In this document: positions 28,335 through 37,283 of the stretch, one piece after another
Layout of the letters: each line of letters begins with the position of its first letter
Numbering within the stretch: the stretch's first letter is position 1
NCBI RefSeq assembly: GCF_001571325.1
Contig: NZ_BCTO01000024.1
Location: 1-64,000, forward strand
Origin: Delftia tsuruhatensis NBRC 16741
GTDB lineage: Bacteria > Pseudomonadota > Gammaproteobacteria > Burkholderiales > Burkholderiaceae_C
Length of the DNA stretch: 64,000 bases
Reading direction: 5' to 3'
Notes under the pieces: model-generated
Told to the model about the DNA's origin: nothing
Seen by the model: only the letters and a program-made list of their open reading frames with translations
Databases searched by the model: none
Position numbers and translations under genes: made by a program

Positions 28335-29429
28335 TCAGGCGCCCTGCGGTGCCTCGGCCTGCAGCACGCCGCGGTTGATCTGGTCGCGCTCCATGGACTC
28401 GAACAGGGCCTTGAAATTGCCTTCGCCGAAGCCCTCGCGGTAGTTGCCCTTGCGCTCGATGAACTCGAAGAACACGGGCCCCAGCATGGGCTGGGAGAAG
28501 ATCTGCAGCAGCAGGCGCGGCTGGCCGCCCTCGGTCGTGCCGTCCAGCAGGATGCCGCGTGCCTGCAGCTCGCCCACGGGCTGGCCGTGGCCGGGCAGGC
28601 GGCCTTCCAGGTTCTGGTAGTAGATGTCGTTGGGCGCGGTCAGCAGCGGAATGCCGGCCATCTGCAGCTGGTCGATGGAGTCCAGCAGGTTGTCCGTCAG
28701 CAGCGCGATGTGCTGGATGCCCTCTCCGTTGAACTGCATGAGGAATTCCTCGATCTGGCCGCCGCCCTGGCGCGATTCCTCGTTCAGCGGGATGCGGATC
28801 AGGCCGTCGGGCGCCGTCATGGCCTTGGAAGCCAGGCCGGTGTACTCGCCCGAGATGTCGAAGTAGCGGATCTCACGGAAATTGAACAGCTTGCTGTAGA
28901 AGTCCGCCCAGTAGGTCATGCGGCCGCGGTAGACGTTGTGCGTCAGATGGTCCACCACCTGGAAGCCGTGGCCCTTGGGGTTGCGGTCCACGCCGGGCAG
29001 GAACTCGAAGTCGATGTCATAGATGGACTTGCCTTCGTCGAAGCGGTCGATCAGGTACAGCGGCGCGCCGCCGATGCCCTTGATGGCCGGCAGGCGCAAT
29101 TCCATGGGGCCGGTGGGAATTTCCACGGGCTGCGCGCCCAGCTCCAGCGCGCGCTTGTAGGCCTGGTGCGCATCCTTGACGCGGAAGGCCAGGCCGCAGG
29201 CCGAGGCGCCGTGCTCGGCAGCGAAATAGGCGGCCTGCCCCGGCTCATTGTTGATGATGAAGTTGATGCCTCCCTGGCGGTACAGCAGCACGTTCTTGGA
29301 ACGGTGCCTGGCCACCAGCGTGAAGCCCAGCTTCTCGAACAGCGGCTCCAGCACGCCGGGCGTGGGCGATGCGAATTCCACGAATTCGAAGCCCATCAGG
29401 CCCATCGGGTTGTCGAACAGGTCTGCCAT
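28335..29429 (-). CDS. hpd: 4-Hydroxyphenylpyruvate dioxygenase
   Basis: Fe(II) enzyme that converts 4-hydroxyphenylpyruvate to homogentisate in tyrosine catabolism. It has two vicinal-oxygen-chelate domains in 364 residues. The iron ligands are the His in VVDHLTHNV, the His in GIQHIALLT and the Glu in [28 protein letters not shown] is the family signature. It lies 21 bases downstream of an amino acid permease gene on the same strand, suggesting uptake and catabolism of aromatic amino acids in one transcript. Confidence 0.96.
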   Translation of the reverse strand: MADLFDNPMGLMGFEFVEFASPTPGVLEPLFEKLGFTLVARHRSKNVLLYRQGGINFIINNEPGQAAYFAAEHGASACGLAFRVKDAHQAYKRALELGAQPVEIPTGPMELRLPAIKGIGGAPLYLIDRFDEGKSIYDIDFEFLPGVDRNPKGHGFQVVDHLTHNVYRGRMTYWADFYSKLFNFREIRYFDISGEYTGLASKAMTAPDGLIRIPLNEESRQGGGQIEEFLMQFNGEGIQHIALLTDNLLDSIDQLQMAGIPLLTAPNDIYYQNLEGRLPGHGQPVGELQARGILLDGTTEGGQPRLLLQIFSQPMLGPVFFEFIERKGNYREGFGEGNFKALFESMERDQINRGVLQAEAPQGA

Positions 29430-29450
29430 GGTTGGTTCTCCTTGAAGGTT

Positions 29451-30878
29451 TCAACGGGGGATGTGCGCGGGTTCCAGTACGGATTCCAGCACAGGCGTGG
29501 GACGTTGGCGGAACACGAGGCGATAGGCCCCGTAGACCACCAGGACCCAGATCGGAATGGCCAGCGCGGAGGACCGCACCGACGGTGTCAGCAGCATCAC
29601 GCCCACCACCAGGGCCATGGCGGCCAGGCAGATGGCATTGGTCAGCGGCGCGGCCGGTGCGGGAAAGCCCAGCACGGTCCCGCGTGCCGCATGGGCCCGG
29701 CGAAAGCGCCAGTGCGCCACGATGATGATGGCCCAGGTAATCACCAGGGCCGCCACGATCAGCGACATCAGCAACTCCAGCACGCCGGCCGGCGCCACAT
29801 AGTTCAGCACGATGGCCAGCGCCGTGAAGATGGCCGGATAGACGATGGCCCGCACCGGCACGCCGCGGCGGTTGACCTGCATCAGCGAGCGCGGTGCATT
29901 GCCTTCGCTGGCCATGCCGTACAGCAGGCGGCTGTTGCTGTAGACCATGCTGTTGTAGACCGACAGCGTGGCCGTGAGGATCACGAAGTTCAGCAGGTGG
30001 GCGGCCACGTTCTCGCCCAGGCCCGAGAACACCAGCACGAAGGGGCTGCTGCTGTAGGTGTCGCCGCCGGCCTTGAGCTGGCCCAGCAGGTCGGTCCAGG
30101 GCATCAGCGACATCAGCACGGCCATGGAGCCGATGTAGAACACCAGCACGCGGTAGATCAGCTGGTTCACGGCATTGGGGATGACGGTGCGCGGCTGGTC
30201 GGTCTCGGCCGCCGCGAAGCCCAGCATCTCCACGCCGCCGAAGGCGAACATGATGAAGGCGAAGGCCATCACCAGGCCTGAGAAGCCGTTGGGGAAGAAG
30301 CCGCCGTGCGTCCACAGGTTGCGCACGGTCTGCTCGGGCCGGTCGGCGCTGAACAGCAAATACAGGCCTGCGCCGATCATGGCCATCACGGCCACGATCT
30401 TGATCAGCGCGAACCAGAACTCGAACTCGCCATAGGCCTTGACGTTGATGAAGTTCACGCCGTTGATCAGCACGAAGAACACCGCCGCCGTCACCCAGGT
30501 GGGTATGCCGGGCCACCAGAACTGGATGAACTTGCCTGCGGCCGTCAGCTCCAGCATGCCCACGAGCACATACAGCGCCACACAGTTCCAGCCCGCCAGA
30601 AAGCCCGCGAAGCGGCCCAGGTAACGGTTGGCGAAATAGCTGAACGAGCCCGCGTTGGGCTCCTCGACCAGCATCTCGCCCAGGAAACGCATGATGAAAA
30701 AGATGATCAGCCCGCCAATGGCGTAGCCGAGCAGCACGGACGGGCCGGCCAGCTCGATGATGCCGGCCGAGCCCAGGAACAGGCCCGTGCCGATGGTGCC
30801 GCCCAGCGCGATGAGCTGGATATGGCGGTTCTTGAGCCTGCGCTCCAGATGGCCCTGCGAAGAAGAACTGTGCATCAA
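29451..30878 (-). CDS. Amino acid permease, AroP-like (APC superfamily)
   Basis: A 475-residue transporter with about 12 membrane helices. The N-terminal LKNRHIQLIALGGTIGTGLF is the amino-acid-transporter family signature, and GFAAAETDQPRTVIPNAV is the conserved cytoplasmic loop. Similarity is to proton symporters of the AroP/PheP/CycA group. Aromatic substrate is inferred from hpd 21 bases downstream. Divergent from a TetR regulator across a 317-base promoter region. Confidence 0.9.
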   Translation of the reverse strand: MMHSSSSQGHLERRLKNRHIQLIALGGTIGTGLFLGSAGIIELAGPSVLLGYAIGGLIIFFIMRFLGEMLVEEPNAGSFSYFANRYLGRFAGFLAGWNCVALYVLVGMLELTAAGKFIQFWWPGIPTWVTAAVFFVLINGVNFINVKAYGEFEFWFALIKIVAVMAMIGAGLYLLFSADRPEQTVRNLWTHGGFFPNGFSGLVMAFAFIMFAFGGVEMLGFAAAETDQPRTVIPNAVNQLIYRVLVFYIGSMAVLMSLMPWTDLLGQLKAGGDTYSSSPFVLVFSGLGENVAAHLLNFVILTATLSVYNSMVYSNSRLLYGMASEGNAPRSLMQVNRRGVPVRAIVYPAIFTALAIVLNYVAPAGVLELLMSLIVAALVITWAIIIVAHWRFRRAHAARGTVLGFPAPAAPLTNAICLAAMALVVGVMLLTPSVRSSALAIPIWVLVVYGAYRLVFRQRPTPVLESVLEPAHIPR

Positions 30879-31195
30879 GGGGGTGCTCCGGCTCTCAGCA
30901 AGGCGCGCGGCGGCGCAGGGGTTGGAACACTTCGGTGGTCTTCACGGCAATGTCTCCTCGTGGGGTGCCTGTTGGAATACGGGGCCTTGTGCGCCCCTTG
31001 TTGATGGGTATCAACTATAAAAAACAATAAATTATTATTTCTTGTAATTTATCCCTATGGACAAGCCCAAGAAGAAGGAGTAGCGAAGGCCATCGACGCA
31101 TTGCCGCCCGCCATGCCGCACTCCGGCAACGGTTGAACGCCCGCAACAAACAAAAACAATCTACTATTATTTTTTTGCCCTCTGGAGCCCAGAAC
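30879..31195. promoter_or_regulatory. Divergent promoter region between permease and TetR genes
   Basis: This 317-base gap has no credible gene. It contains a perfect palindrome, GTTGAT-GGGT-ATCAAC (31000-31015), close to a minus-strand TATAGT -10-like hexamer, and an AT-rich tract at 31015-31052. A second AT-rich tract near 31142-31178 contains CTACTATTATT just before the TetR ribosome site. These are plausible operator and promoter elements for both genes. Confidence 0.5.
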
Positions 31196-31843
31196 ATGAC
31201 GACGTCCGCCACGCAGCGGCGCGCACGCACGCCGCAGACCGAGCGTGTGGAGACAACGCAACGCAAGATCATCGACTCCGCCCTGGCGCTGCTGCGCGAG
31301 GGCGGCTTCAAGAGCGCCACGCTGCAGGCCATCGCGCGCGGCGCCGATGTGTCGCTGGGCGCGCTGCAGCACCACTTCGAGAGCCGCGATGCGCTGATGG
31401 AGCGGCTGGTCATCGAGGTCATGGAGCCGCTGAGCGACCAGGGCACGGTCTGGCCCGACAAGGCCCTGCCCCTGCGCGAGCGTGCCGAGGCCTTCGTCAC
31501 CCTGGCCTGGGATAACATCTTCGGCGCGGCCAACTACCAGGCGGCCTGGAGCATGTTCTTCGGCTGCAAGGCCTCCCCCTCGCTGTTCGACCGCGTGGAC
31601 GCGCGCCGGGTACATGTGGACAGCGTGTTCTACACCCGCTTCCTGGACGTCTTCCCCGAGATCGCGGCCCACCATCCCCGCCCCCAGGGCTTTGCGGCCA
31701 TGGCCTTCGCCATCCTGCGCGGCACCGGCGTGCTGGAGCTGTTCGAGGTGGGCGAGCAGGAACGCCAGGGCAGCCTCGATGCGCTGGTCGAGGCCATCGT
31801 CCAGGCAGGCACCCCTCAGGCCGGCGGCGGCGCCGCCGCCTGA
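31196..31843 (+). CDS. TetR-family transcriptional regulator
   Basis: A 215-residue regulator. The N-terminal HTH (about residues 18-65) reads TTQRKIIDSALALLREGGF, then ATLQAIARGADVSLGALQHHFESRDALM. The C-terminal ligand-binding region is divergent, as usual. The ATG at 31196 follows a GGAG site. Divergent from the permease-hpd operon, it is the best candidate regulator of aromatic amino acid uptake. Its last 28 bases overlap the convergent LysR gene. Confidence 0.92.
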   Translation: MTTSATQRRARTPQTERVETTQRKIIDSALALLREGGFKSATLQAIARGADVSLGALQHHFESRDALMERLVIEVMEPLSDQGTVWPDKALPLRERAEAFVTLAWDNIFGAANYQAAWSMFFGCKASPSLFDRVDARRVHVDSVFYTRFLDVFPEIAAHHPRPQGFAAMAFAILRGTGVLELFEVGEQERQGSLDALVEAIVQAGTPQAGGGAAA

Positions 31844-32727
31844 ACCTCGGTCAACCCCCAGACCCTGCGCAGCTGCGACAGCGTGGCCACCAGGGCCGGG
31901 TCGTGCTCGGCCTCGCGCGGGTGGATGAAGCCCAGCTGCGCCGACACGCGCGCATGCGGCCAGATGGCCACGCAGCCATGCTCGGCCGCGGCCAGGGCGC
32001 GGTCCTCGCGCAGCAGCGCCAGGCCCAGGCCGGCGCGCACCAGGCTCTCGGGCGCGGCGGCGGCATCGCTTTCCACGATCTGATTGGGGCTCAGCCCCTG
32101 GCGGGCGAACAGCGCCAGCAGCAGGGCCTGCTCATGGTGCTGCGCGGGCGCACCGATCCAGGGCAGTTGCGCCAGGTCCTTCCAGCCCGATTGCAGGACG
32201 CGCTCGCGCAGCGCGGGCGGCGCCGCCACGCGGTAGTGCAGTGTCTGCAGCACCAGCGCGCCCAGGTCGCGCGGCATGTGGGCGCCGATGTAGAACGCGC
32301 CCTGCAGGCCGCCGGCCGCGACCTGCGCGCGCAGCTCCTCGGCCCAGCCATGGCGTGTCTTGATGTCCAGCAGCGGCAGCGCCTCCACCAGGCCATGCAG
32401 CAGCGAGCCCAGGCGCAGCGCCTCGGGGTCGGCCACCGTGCCCAGCAGCAGCTGGCCGGTGACCTCGCCCTGCAGCTCGCGGGCCTGGCCCTGCAGCCGT
32501 CCTGCCGCATCCAGCACCTGCCGGGCGGGCTCCATCAGGGCCTCGCCGGCCCGCGTGAGGCTGATGCGGCCCGGGCGCCGGTCGAACAGCGCCACGCCCA
32601 GCTCTTCCTCCAGCGCCTTGATCTGGGCCGTGATGGCCGGCTGGGTCAGGTGCAGGGCCTCGGCCGTGCGCGTGACGCTGCCCAGCGTGGCCGCCGTGAC
32701 GTAGGCGCGCAGCTGATACATCTCCAT
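31816..32727 (-). CDS. LysR-family transcriptional regulator
   Basis: A 303-residue LysR regulator: HTH at residues 1-60 (MEMYQLRAYVTAATLGSVTRTAEALHL begins it, then TQPAITAQIKALEEELG) and an effector domain. It lies 83 bases downstream of the ABC importer genes on the same strand, so it may be the last gene of that operon or be independently transcribed. Its 3' end overlaps the convergent TetR gene by 28 bases. Inducer unknown. Confidence 0.9.
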   Translation of the reverse strand: MEMYQLRAYVTAATLGSVTRTAEALHLTQPAITAQIKALEEELGVALFDRRPGRISLTRAGEALMEPARQVLDAAGRLQGQARELQGEVTGQLLLGTVADPEALRLGSLLHGLVEALPLLDIKTRHGWAEELRAQVAAGGLQGAFYIGAHMPRDLGALVLQTLHYRVAAPPALRERVLQSGWKDLAQLPWIGAPAQHHEQALLLALFARQGLSPNQIVESDAAAAPESLVRAGLGLALLREDRALAAAEHGCVAIWPHARVSAQLGFIHPREAEHDPALVATLSQLRRVWGLTEVQAAAPPPA

Positions 32728-32810
32728 GGGCGGCCAGCCTAGCGCAGGCGCCAGGGCCTGCGGCCCGGGCAGGCCCGGGTGTCAGGGAACATCCCTAGCC
32801 GTCTCATCGT

Positions 32811-33902
32811 TCACTCATCGAGGTAGCGCAGCTGCGTGGGCTCGATGCCCAGGCGCACCGGCATGCCCATGGGGAACATGGCAATGCCCGCGTAGTGCGC
32901 CTGGTCGGCGACCACCGCCACCTCGCCCACGCGCACGCGGTAGCGCGAGAACTCGCCCAGGAATTCGGCGCTCTCGATCTGCCCTTCCACCCACACACGC
33001 GAGGCATCGCCCGCATCGTCGCGCACCGCAATCTGCACCTGGTGCGGCCGGAAGGCCAGCGCCGCACGCCCCGGCACGGGCGGCTGGGCCGGGCGCGGCA
33101 GGGTCAGCGTGCCCAGGCCCGGCACCTTGAAGACCAGCGACTCGCCTATCGTCGGCAGCACCTCGCCCTCCAGCACATTGGCCGTGCCGACAAAGCCCGC
33201 CACGAAGCGGTTGGCCGGATAGTCGTACAGCCCAGCCGCCGAGCCCACCTGCTGCAGCACGCCCTTGTCGAGCACGGCCATGCGGTCGGCCGTGGTCATG
33301 GCCTCTTCCTGGTCGTGGGTGACGAAGATGGTGGTCAAGCCCAGCTTGCGCTGCAGGCTGCGCAGTTCCTCGCGCATCTGCACGCGCAGCTGCTTGTCGA
33401 GGTTGGACAGCGGCTCGTCCAGCAGCAGCAGCTTGGGCGCGATGACCACGGTGCGCGCCAGCGCCACGCGCTGCTGCTGCCCGCCCGACAGCTGGCCCGG
33501 GCGGCGCTGCGCGTACTGCGACAGGCCCACCAGCTCCAGCACCTCGCCCACCTTGCGGCGGATGGTGTCGCGGCTTTCGCGGCGCTCGACCAGGCCGAAG
33601 GCCACGTTGTCGTACACCGTCATGTGCGGCCACAGCGCGTAGTTCTGGAACACCATGCCGATGTTGCGCGCATGCGGCGGCACGCCCGTGATGTCCTGCC
33701 CGCCCACCAGCAGCTCGCCGCGCTGGTGCCGGTTGAAGCCCGCGATCAGCCGCAGCAGCGTGGACTTGCCCGAGCCCGAAGGCCCCAGCAGCGCGAAGAA
33801 CTCGCCGGGCTCGATCTTGAGGTTGACGTCGCGCAGCACTTCGTTGCTGCCGTAGCTCAGGCTGATGTGCCTGCATTCGAGGGAGACAGGGTCCAGGTGC
33901 AT
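32811..33902 (-). CDS. ABC importer ATPase with TOBE domain
   Basis: A 363-residue ATPase of the iron/polyamine/sulfate-type importer class. It shows Walker A GPSGSGKST (about 40-48), Q-loop VFQNYALWPHM, signature LSGGQQQRVALART, Walker B LLLLDEPLSNLD and the H-loop VTHDQEEA, followed by a C-terminal TOBE-like regulatory domain (about 265-360). It is six bases downstream of the two-domain permease gene. Its partners are the permease and the binding protein upstream; the substrate is not evident. Confidence 0.93.
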   Translation of the reverse strand: MHLDPVSLECRHISLSYGSNEVLRDVNLKIEPGEFFALLGPSGSGKSTLLRLIAGFNRHQRGELLVGGQDITGVPPHARNIGMVFQNYALWPHMTVYDNVAFGLVERRESRDTIRRKVGEVLELVGLSQYAQRRPGQLSGGQQQRVALARTVVIAPKLLLLDEPLSNLDKQLRVQMREELRSLQRKLGLTTIFVTHDQEEAMTTADRMAVLDKGVLQQVGSAAGLYDYPANRFVAGFVGTANVLEGEVLPTIGESLVFKVPGLGTLTLPRPAQPPVPGRAALAFRPHQVQIAVRDDAGDASRVWVEGQIESAEFLGEFSRYRVRVGEVAVVADQAHYAGIAMFPMGMPVRLGIEPTQLRYLDE

Positions 33903-33908
33903 GGCGTT

Positions 33909-35648
33909 TCACTCCGAAGTCGATTGCACGGTGGCGCGCGAGCGCTCCACGAAGCGGTGCGAGAAATACGTGCCCAGGCCGACCACGACCACGGCCAGCA
34001 CGCCCAATGCCGCACCGGGCCCGCGCCCCGAGATGCTTTGCATGTACAGGTAGATGCCGTAGCTCATGGGCGCCTGGCTCTGGGCCGAGGCCAGCATGAT
34101 GGTGGCCGACAGCTCCACCGCCGCCGTGATGAAGCTGGTGACGAAGCCGGCCAGGATGCCGCCGGCCATCAGCGGCACCATCACGCGCCGTATCACGCTG
34201 GTGCGGCCCGCGCCCAGGCTTTGCGCGGCCTCCTCCAGCGAGATGTGCACCTGCTGCAGCGCCGCCATGCACGAGCGCAGCGCATACGGCAGCCGCCGTA
34301 CCGCATAGGCCAGCATGATCAGCACCCAGGTGGTGACGATGGGCGTATCGGTGAAGGGCAGGTTCACGCCCTTGAACAGCCGCAGGTAGCCGATGGCCAG
34401 CACCAGCCCCGGAATCGCCAGCGCCACCGAGGCCAGGTAGTCCAGCCACTGCCGGGCAGGCAGCCGCGTGCGCAGGATCAGGTAGGCGATGGCGGTGCCG
34501 ATCACCACGTCGATGCCCGCCGCCATCAGGCAGTACAGCAGCGTGTTGCCGATCATGTAGCCCGAGTCGGTGAACACCGTGGCGTAGTGCTCCAGCGTAT
34601 AGCTGTCGGGCAGCACCGAGAAGCTCCAGACCTTGGAGAACGACATCAGCAAGATGCCGATGTGCGGCGCCAGCACCACCAGCAGCACCAGGGCGATCCA
34701 GCCATAGGCCAGCAGCGCCTCCCAGGCCGACAGCCGGCGCTTTTGCAGCGCGCTGCCGCCCTTTTGCAAGGTGGCGTAGTCCTTGCCCTTCATCACCCGC
34801 GCGGCCAGCCACAGGGCGACGATGGAGAACGCGATCATGATCACGCTGATCACATAGCCCAGCGGATCATCGAGCCCCACCGAGGTGATGCGCAGATAGG
34901 CCTGGGGCGCCAGCATATTGGTCACGCCCATCACCAGCGGCGTGCCCAGGTCGTCGAACACTTTCACGAACACCAGAGCCGCGCCCGCCAGGTAGCCGGG
35001 CATGGCCAGCGGAAAGATCACGCGCCGGAACAGCCGGAATCCACGCGAGCCCAGGTTCAGCGCCGACTCCTCCATGGCCCCGTCGATATTGCGCATGGCC
35101 GCCACGAGGTTGAGCAAGATGAACGGGAAGTAGTGGATGCTCTCCACGAAGATCACGCCCGTCAGCCCCTCCATGATGGGCACGGTGAAGCCGAACCAGT
35201 CGTCCAGCAGCAGGTTGACCGAGCCGCTGCGCCCGAAGATCAGCTGCAGCGCCACCGCCCCCACGAAGGGCGGCATGATCAGCGGCAGCACGCCCAGCGT
35301 CTGTATCAGCAGCGCGCCCCGGAACTCGAAGCGCACCGTCAGGTAGGCCAGCGGCACGGCGATCAGGCTGGCGAAGAACACGCTGGCCAGGGACACGCCC
35401 AGGCTGTTGAAGAACGACTCGCGGAAGACGGTCTGGCCGAAGAAATTGCCGAAGTGCCCCAGCGTGAGCCCGCCGCCCTCATTGACGAAGGCGGTGTAGA
35501 CCACCATGCCCACGGGCACGATGAGAAAGGCCAGCAAAAAGGCCAGGATCAGCGCGAAGGCCAGCCACGGCCCCCAGCCCGACGGAATGCGCCGTGCGCG
35601 CGCAGCAAGGGGGGCGGCGCCGGGCGCCGCCATGGAATCGATGCTCAT
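33909..35648 (-). CDS. ABC importer permease with two fused permease domains
   Basis: A 579-residue membrane protein with about 12 helices, formed by two BPD_transp_1 modules (about 60-280 and 350-565). Each carries an EAA-like coupling loop: EESALNLGSRGFRLFRRVIFP and EEAAQSLGAGRTSVIRRVMVP. This FbpB/AfuB-like two-in-one layout is typical of ferric-iron and some phosphonate or thiamine importers. The middle gene of a binding protein-permease-ATPase operon. Confidence 0.93.
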   Translation of the reverse strand: MSIDSMAAPGAAPLAARARRIPSGWGPWLAFALILAFLLAFLIVPVGMVVYTAFVNEGGGLTLGHFGNFFGQTVFRESFFNSLGVSLASVFFASLIAVPLAYLTVRFEFRGALLIQTLGVLPLIMPPFVGAVALQLIFGRSGSVNLLLDDWFGFTVPIMEGLTGVIFVESIHYFPFILLNLVAAMRNIDGAMEESALNLGSRGFRLFRRVIFPLAMPGYLAGAALVFVKVFDDLGTPLVMGVTNMLAPQAYLRITSVGLDDPLGYVISVIMIAFSIVALWLAARVMKGKDYATLQKGGSALQKRRLSAWEALLAYGWIALVLLVVLAPHIGILLMSFSKVWSFSVLPDSYTLEHYATVFTDSGYMIGNTLLYCLMAAGIDVVIGTAIAYLILRTRLPARQWLDYLASVALAIPGLVLAIGYLRLFKGVNLPFTDTPIVTTWVLIMLAYAVRRLPYALRSCMAALQQVHISLEEAAQSLGAGRTSVIRRVMVPLMAGGILAGFVTSFITAAVELSATIMLASAQSQAPMSYGIYLYMQSISGRGPGAALGVLAVVVVGLGTYFSHRFVERSRATVQSTSE

Positions 35649-35717
35649 GCGAATGCTCCGCAGCGAAAGAGACTGTCAAGGGGAGTGCATGCAGGCGCCC
35701 GGTGCCGGGCCCCTGCG

Positions 35718-35757
35718 CCACCTACCACGCCACCTACTGCGCCACCTACCGGGCCAG
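35718..35757 (-). repeat. 12-base tandem repeat carrying the binding-protein stop codon
   Basis: On the minus strand the gene ends CGGTAG and continues in 12-base steps as GTGGCGCAGTAG, GTGGCGTGGTAG, GTGGCGCAG. The stop TAG is therefore repeated in the same frame at 12 and 24 bases downstream. Confidence 0.75.
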
Positions 35758-37074
35758 GCCGCGCGCCTCGGCCGCCAGCTTGGCCGCGCGCTCGTAGTTG
35801 GCACGCGCCTTGTCGGCCCACATCTGCTCCAGGCCCGTCAGCTCCTTGGACACGGCCACATCGCGCCGGCTCTTGCGGAACAGCTCCAGGAACTGCTCGT
35901 CCTTCACATTGGCTTCGCCCACCAGCGGCGAGTAGGCAATGTCGCGCGCCTGCGCCAGCAGCTCCTGCCCCTTGGCATTGGGCTTGGCCTGCAGGGCCTT
36001 GTGCGCCTCCTGGATGGCGCGCGTGGCCGCCTGCAGCTCCTTGAGGCGGAAGGTCACCATCTGGTCGAACAGGCTGATCACCACGGCATAGCGCGACTCG
36101 GACAGGTTGGCGTCGAACTGCACCTTGGCGCGCTGCGCCACCTCCTGCGGCACGGGGTAGCCGGCCGGCGCCTTGAGCTGGCTGTAGGGCAGGATGGGCA
36201 GGCGGCTGATCTTGGGGTCGAACAGCAGCTGCTGGCCCGGCACCGACATGGTGAAGGCCATGAACTTGCGCGCCTCGTCGGCATTCTTGGCGCCCGCGAT
36301 CAGCGCGATGTTGGCCGGCACCACGGCCGTCATCGCCGGGTAGGCGAAGTCCACCGGGAAGCCCGAGTACTTGCCCGCCAGCCCGAAGAAATCGATCACG
36401 ATGCCTATGCCGTACTGGCCGTTGTTCACGCCATCGGGCACGGCAAAGCTGCGGTCGGTCACGGCGGCGGCGTTGCCCATCATGGACAGCAGCTGGCGCC
36501 AGCCCTTGTCCCAGCCCTCGCCCTGCAGGATGGTCTCCACCGTCAGCTGCGTGGTGCCCGAGCGCGAGGGCGAGGAGATGGCGATGTGGCCGAAGTACTC
36601 GGGCCGCGTCAGGTCGCTCCACTCCTTGGGCGCCGCCAGCTTGTGCGCCTTCAGGTAGCGCGTGTTCCACATGATTCCGTAGCCGGCCAGCGCCTGGCCG
36701 TAGTACAGGCCCTGCGGGTCGTTGAGCGGGTAGTTGCCGATCTTGGCGGGCGCGGCCGGATTGCGCGTCTCGGGCGCGGCGGTCAGCAGCTTGTTGCGCG
36801 CCAGCACCTCGAAGGCATCAGGGGCGCTGGCCCACATGATGTCGGGCCGCTGGCCCTCGGGCAGCTCGCGCACATAGGCCACGGCGGCCGTGGTGTTCTT
36901 GTTCAGGATCTCGATCTTGATCCCCGGATTGGCCGCCTCGAAGGCCTTCTGGTAGGCCGTGGTCAGCTCCTTGGGAAACGAGGTCAGCACCGTCACCGTG
37001 CCGGCCTGGGCCGCCATGGCGGCGCCCCACAATCCTGCGGCCATGGCGGCCGTCAGCCATCTGCGTTGCTGCAT
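35746..37074 (-). CDS. Periplasmic solute-binding protein of the ABC importer
   Basis: A 442-residue exported protein with a Sec signal peptide (MQQRRWLTAAMAAGLWGA, cleavage near AQA-G) and a type 1 extracellular solute-binding fold. The mature start TVTVLTSFPKELTTAYQKAF and the inner GYGIMWNTRYLKA are typical. At 442 residues it is longer than classic ferric-binding proteins by roughly 100, mainly as a helical, charged C-terminal extension. GAAGGAGA precedes the ATG at 37074. The substrate is unknown. Its stop codon sits in a 12-base tandem repeat. Confidence 0.9.
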   Translation of the reverse strand: MQQRRWLTAAMAAGLWGAAMAAQAGTVTVLTSFPKELTTAYQKAFEAANPGIKIEILNKNTTAAVAYVRELPEGQRPDIMWASAPDAFEVLARNKLLTAAPETRNPAAPAKIGNYPLNDPQGLYYGQALAGYGIMWNTRYLKAHKLAAPKEWSDLTRPEYFGHIAISSPSRSGTTQLTVETILQGEGWDKGWRQLLSMMGNAAAVTDRSFAVPDGVNNGQYGIGIVIDFFGLAGKYSGFPVDFAYPAMTAVVPANIALIAGAKNADEARKFMAFTMSVPGQQLLFDPKISRLPILPYSQLKAPAGYPVPQEVAQRAKVQFDANLSESRYAVVISLFDQMVTFRLKELQAATRAIQEAHKALQAKPNAKGQELLAQARDIAYSPLVGEANVKDEQFLELFRKSRRDVAVSKELTGLEQMWADKARANYERAAKLAAEARGLAR

Positions 37075-37154
37075 TGCTGTCTCCTTCGGGTTGTTGTGCG
37101 GTCGATCTGCAACCCACTGTAGGCAGCGCCGGCCCGGCCGGCCAATCATTGTTT

Positions 37155-37171
37155 CTGATGCCGTGCATCAG
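37155..37171. promoter_or_regulatory. Palindrome in the divergent region of the ABC importer and hydrolase genes
   Basis: CTGATGC-CGT-GCATCAG is a perfect 7-3-7 inverted repeat between the binding-protein start (37074) and the hydrolase start (37284). It is a candidate operator; the regulator is not identified. Confidence 0.4.
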
Positions 37172-37283
37172 CGGCGGCGGCGCTCGGGTTACTACCTGCG
37201 GGTCTGCCGCCACAGGGAAATCCCGCGCCACCGCTGTCCCGCCCCTGACTGCTGCACAGCAGCAAACCGGAATAATCGGCGGG

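Noticed and set aside
32895-36044. A 1049-codon plus-strand frame opposite the ABC importer genes
   Set aside because: The minus-strand genes carry textbook ABC motifs; the long opposite frame is an artefact of strong third-position GC bias.
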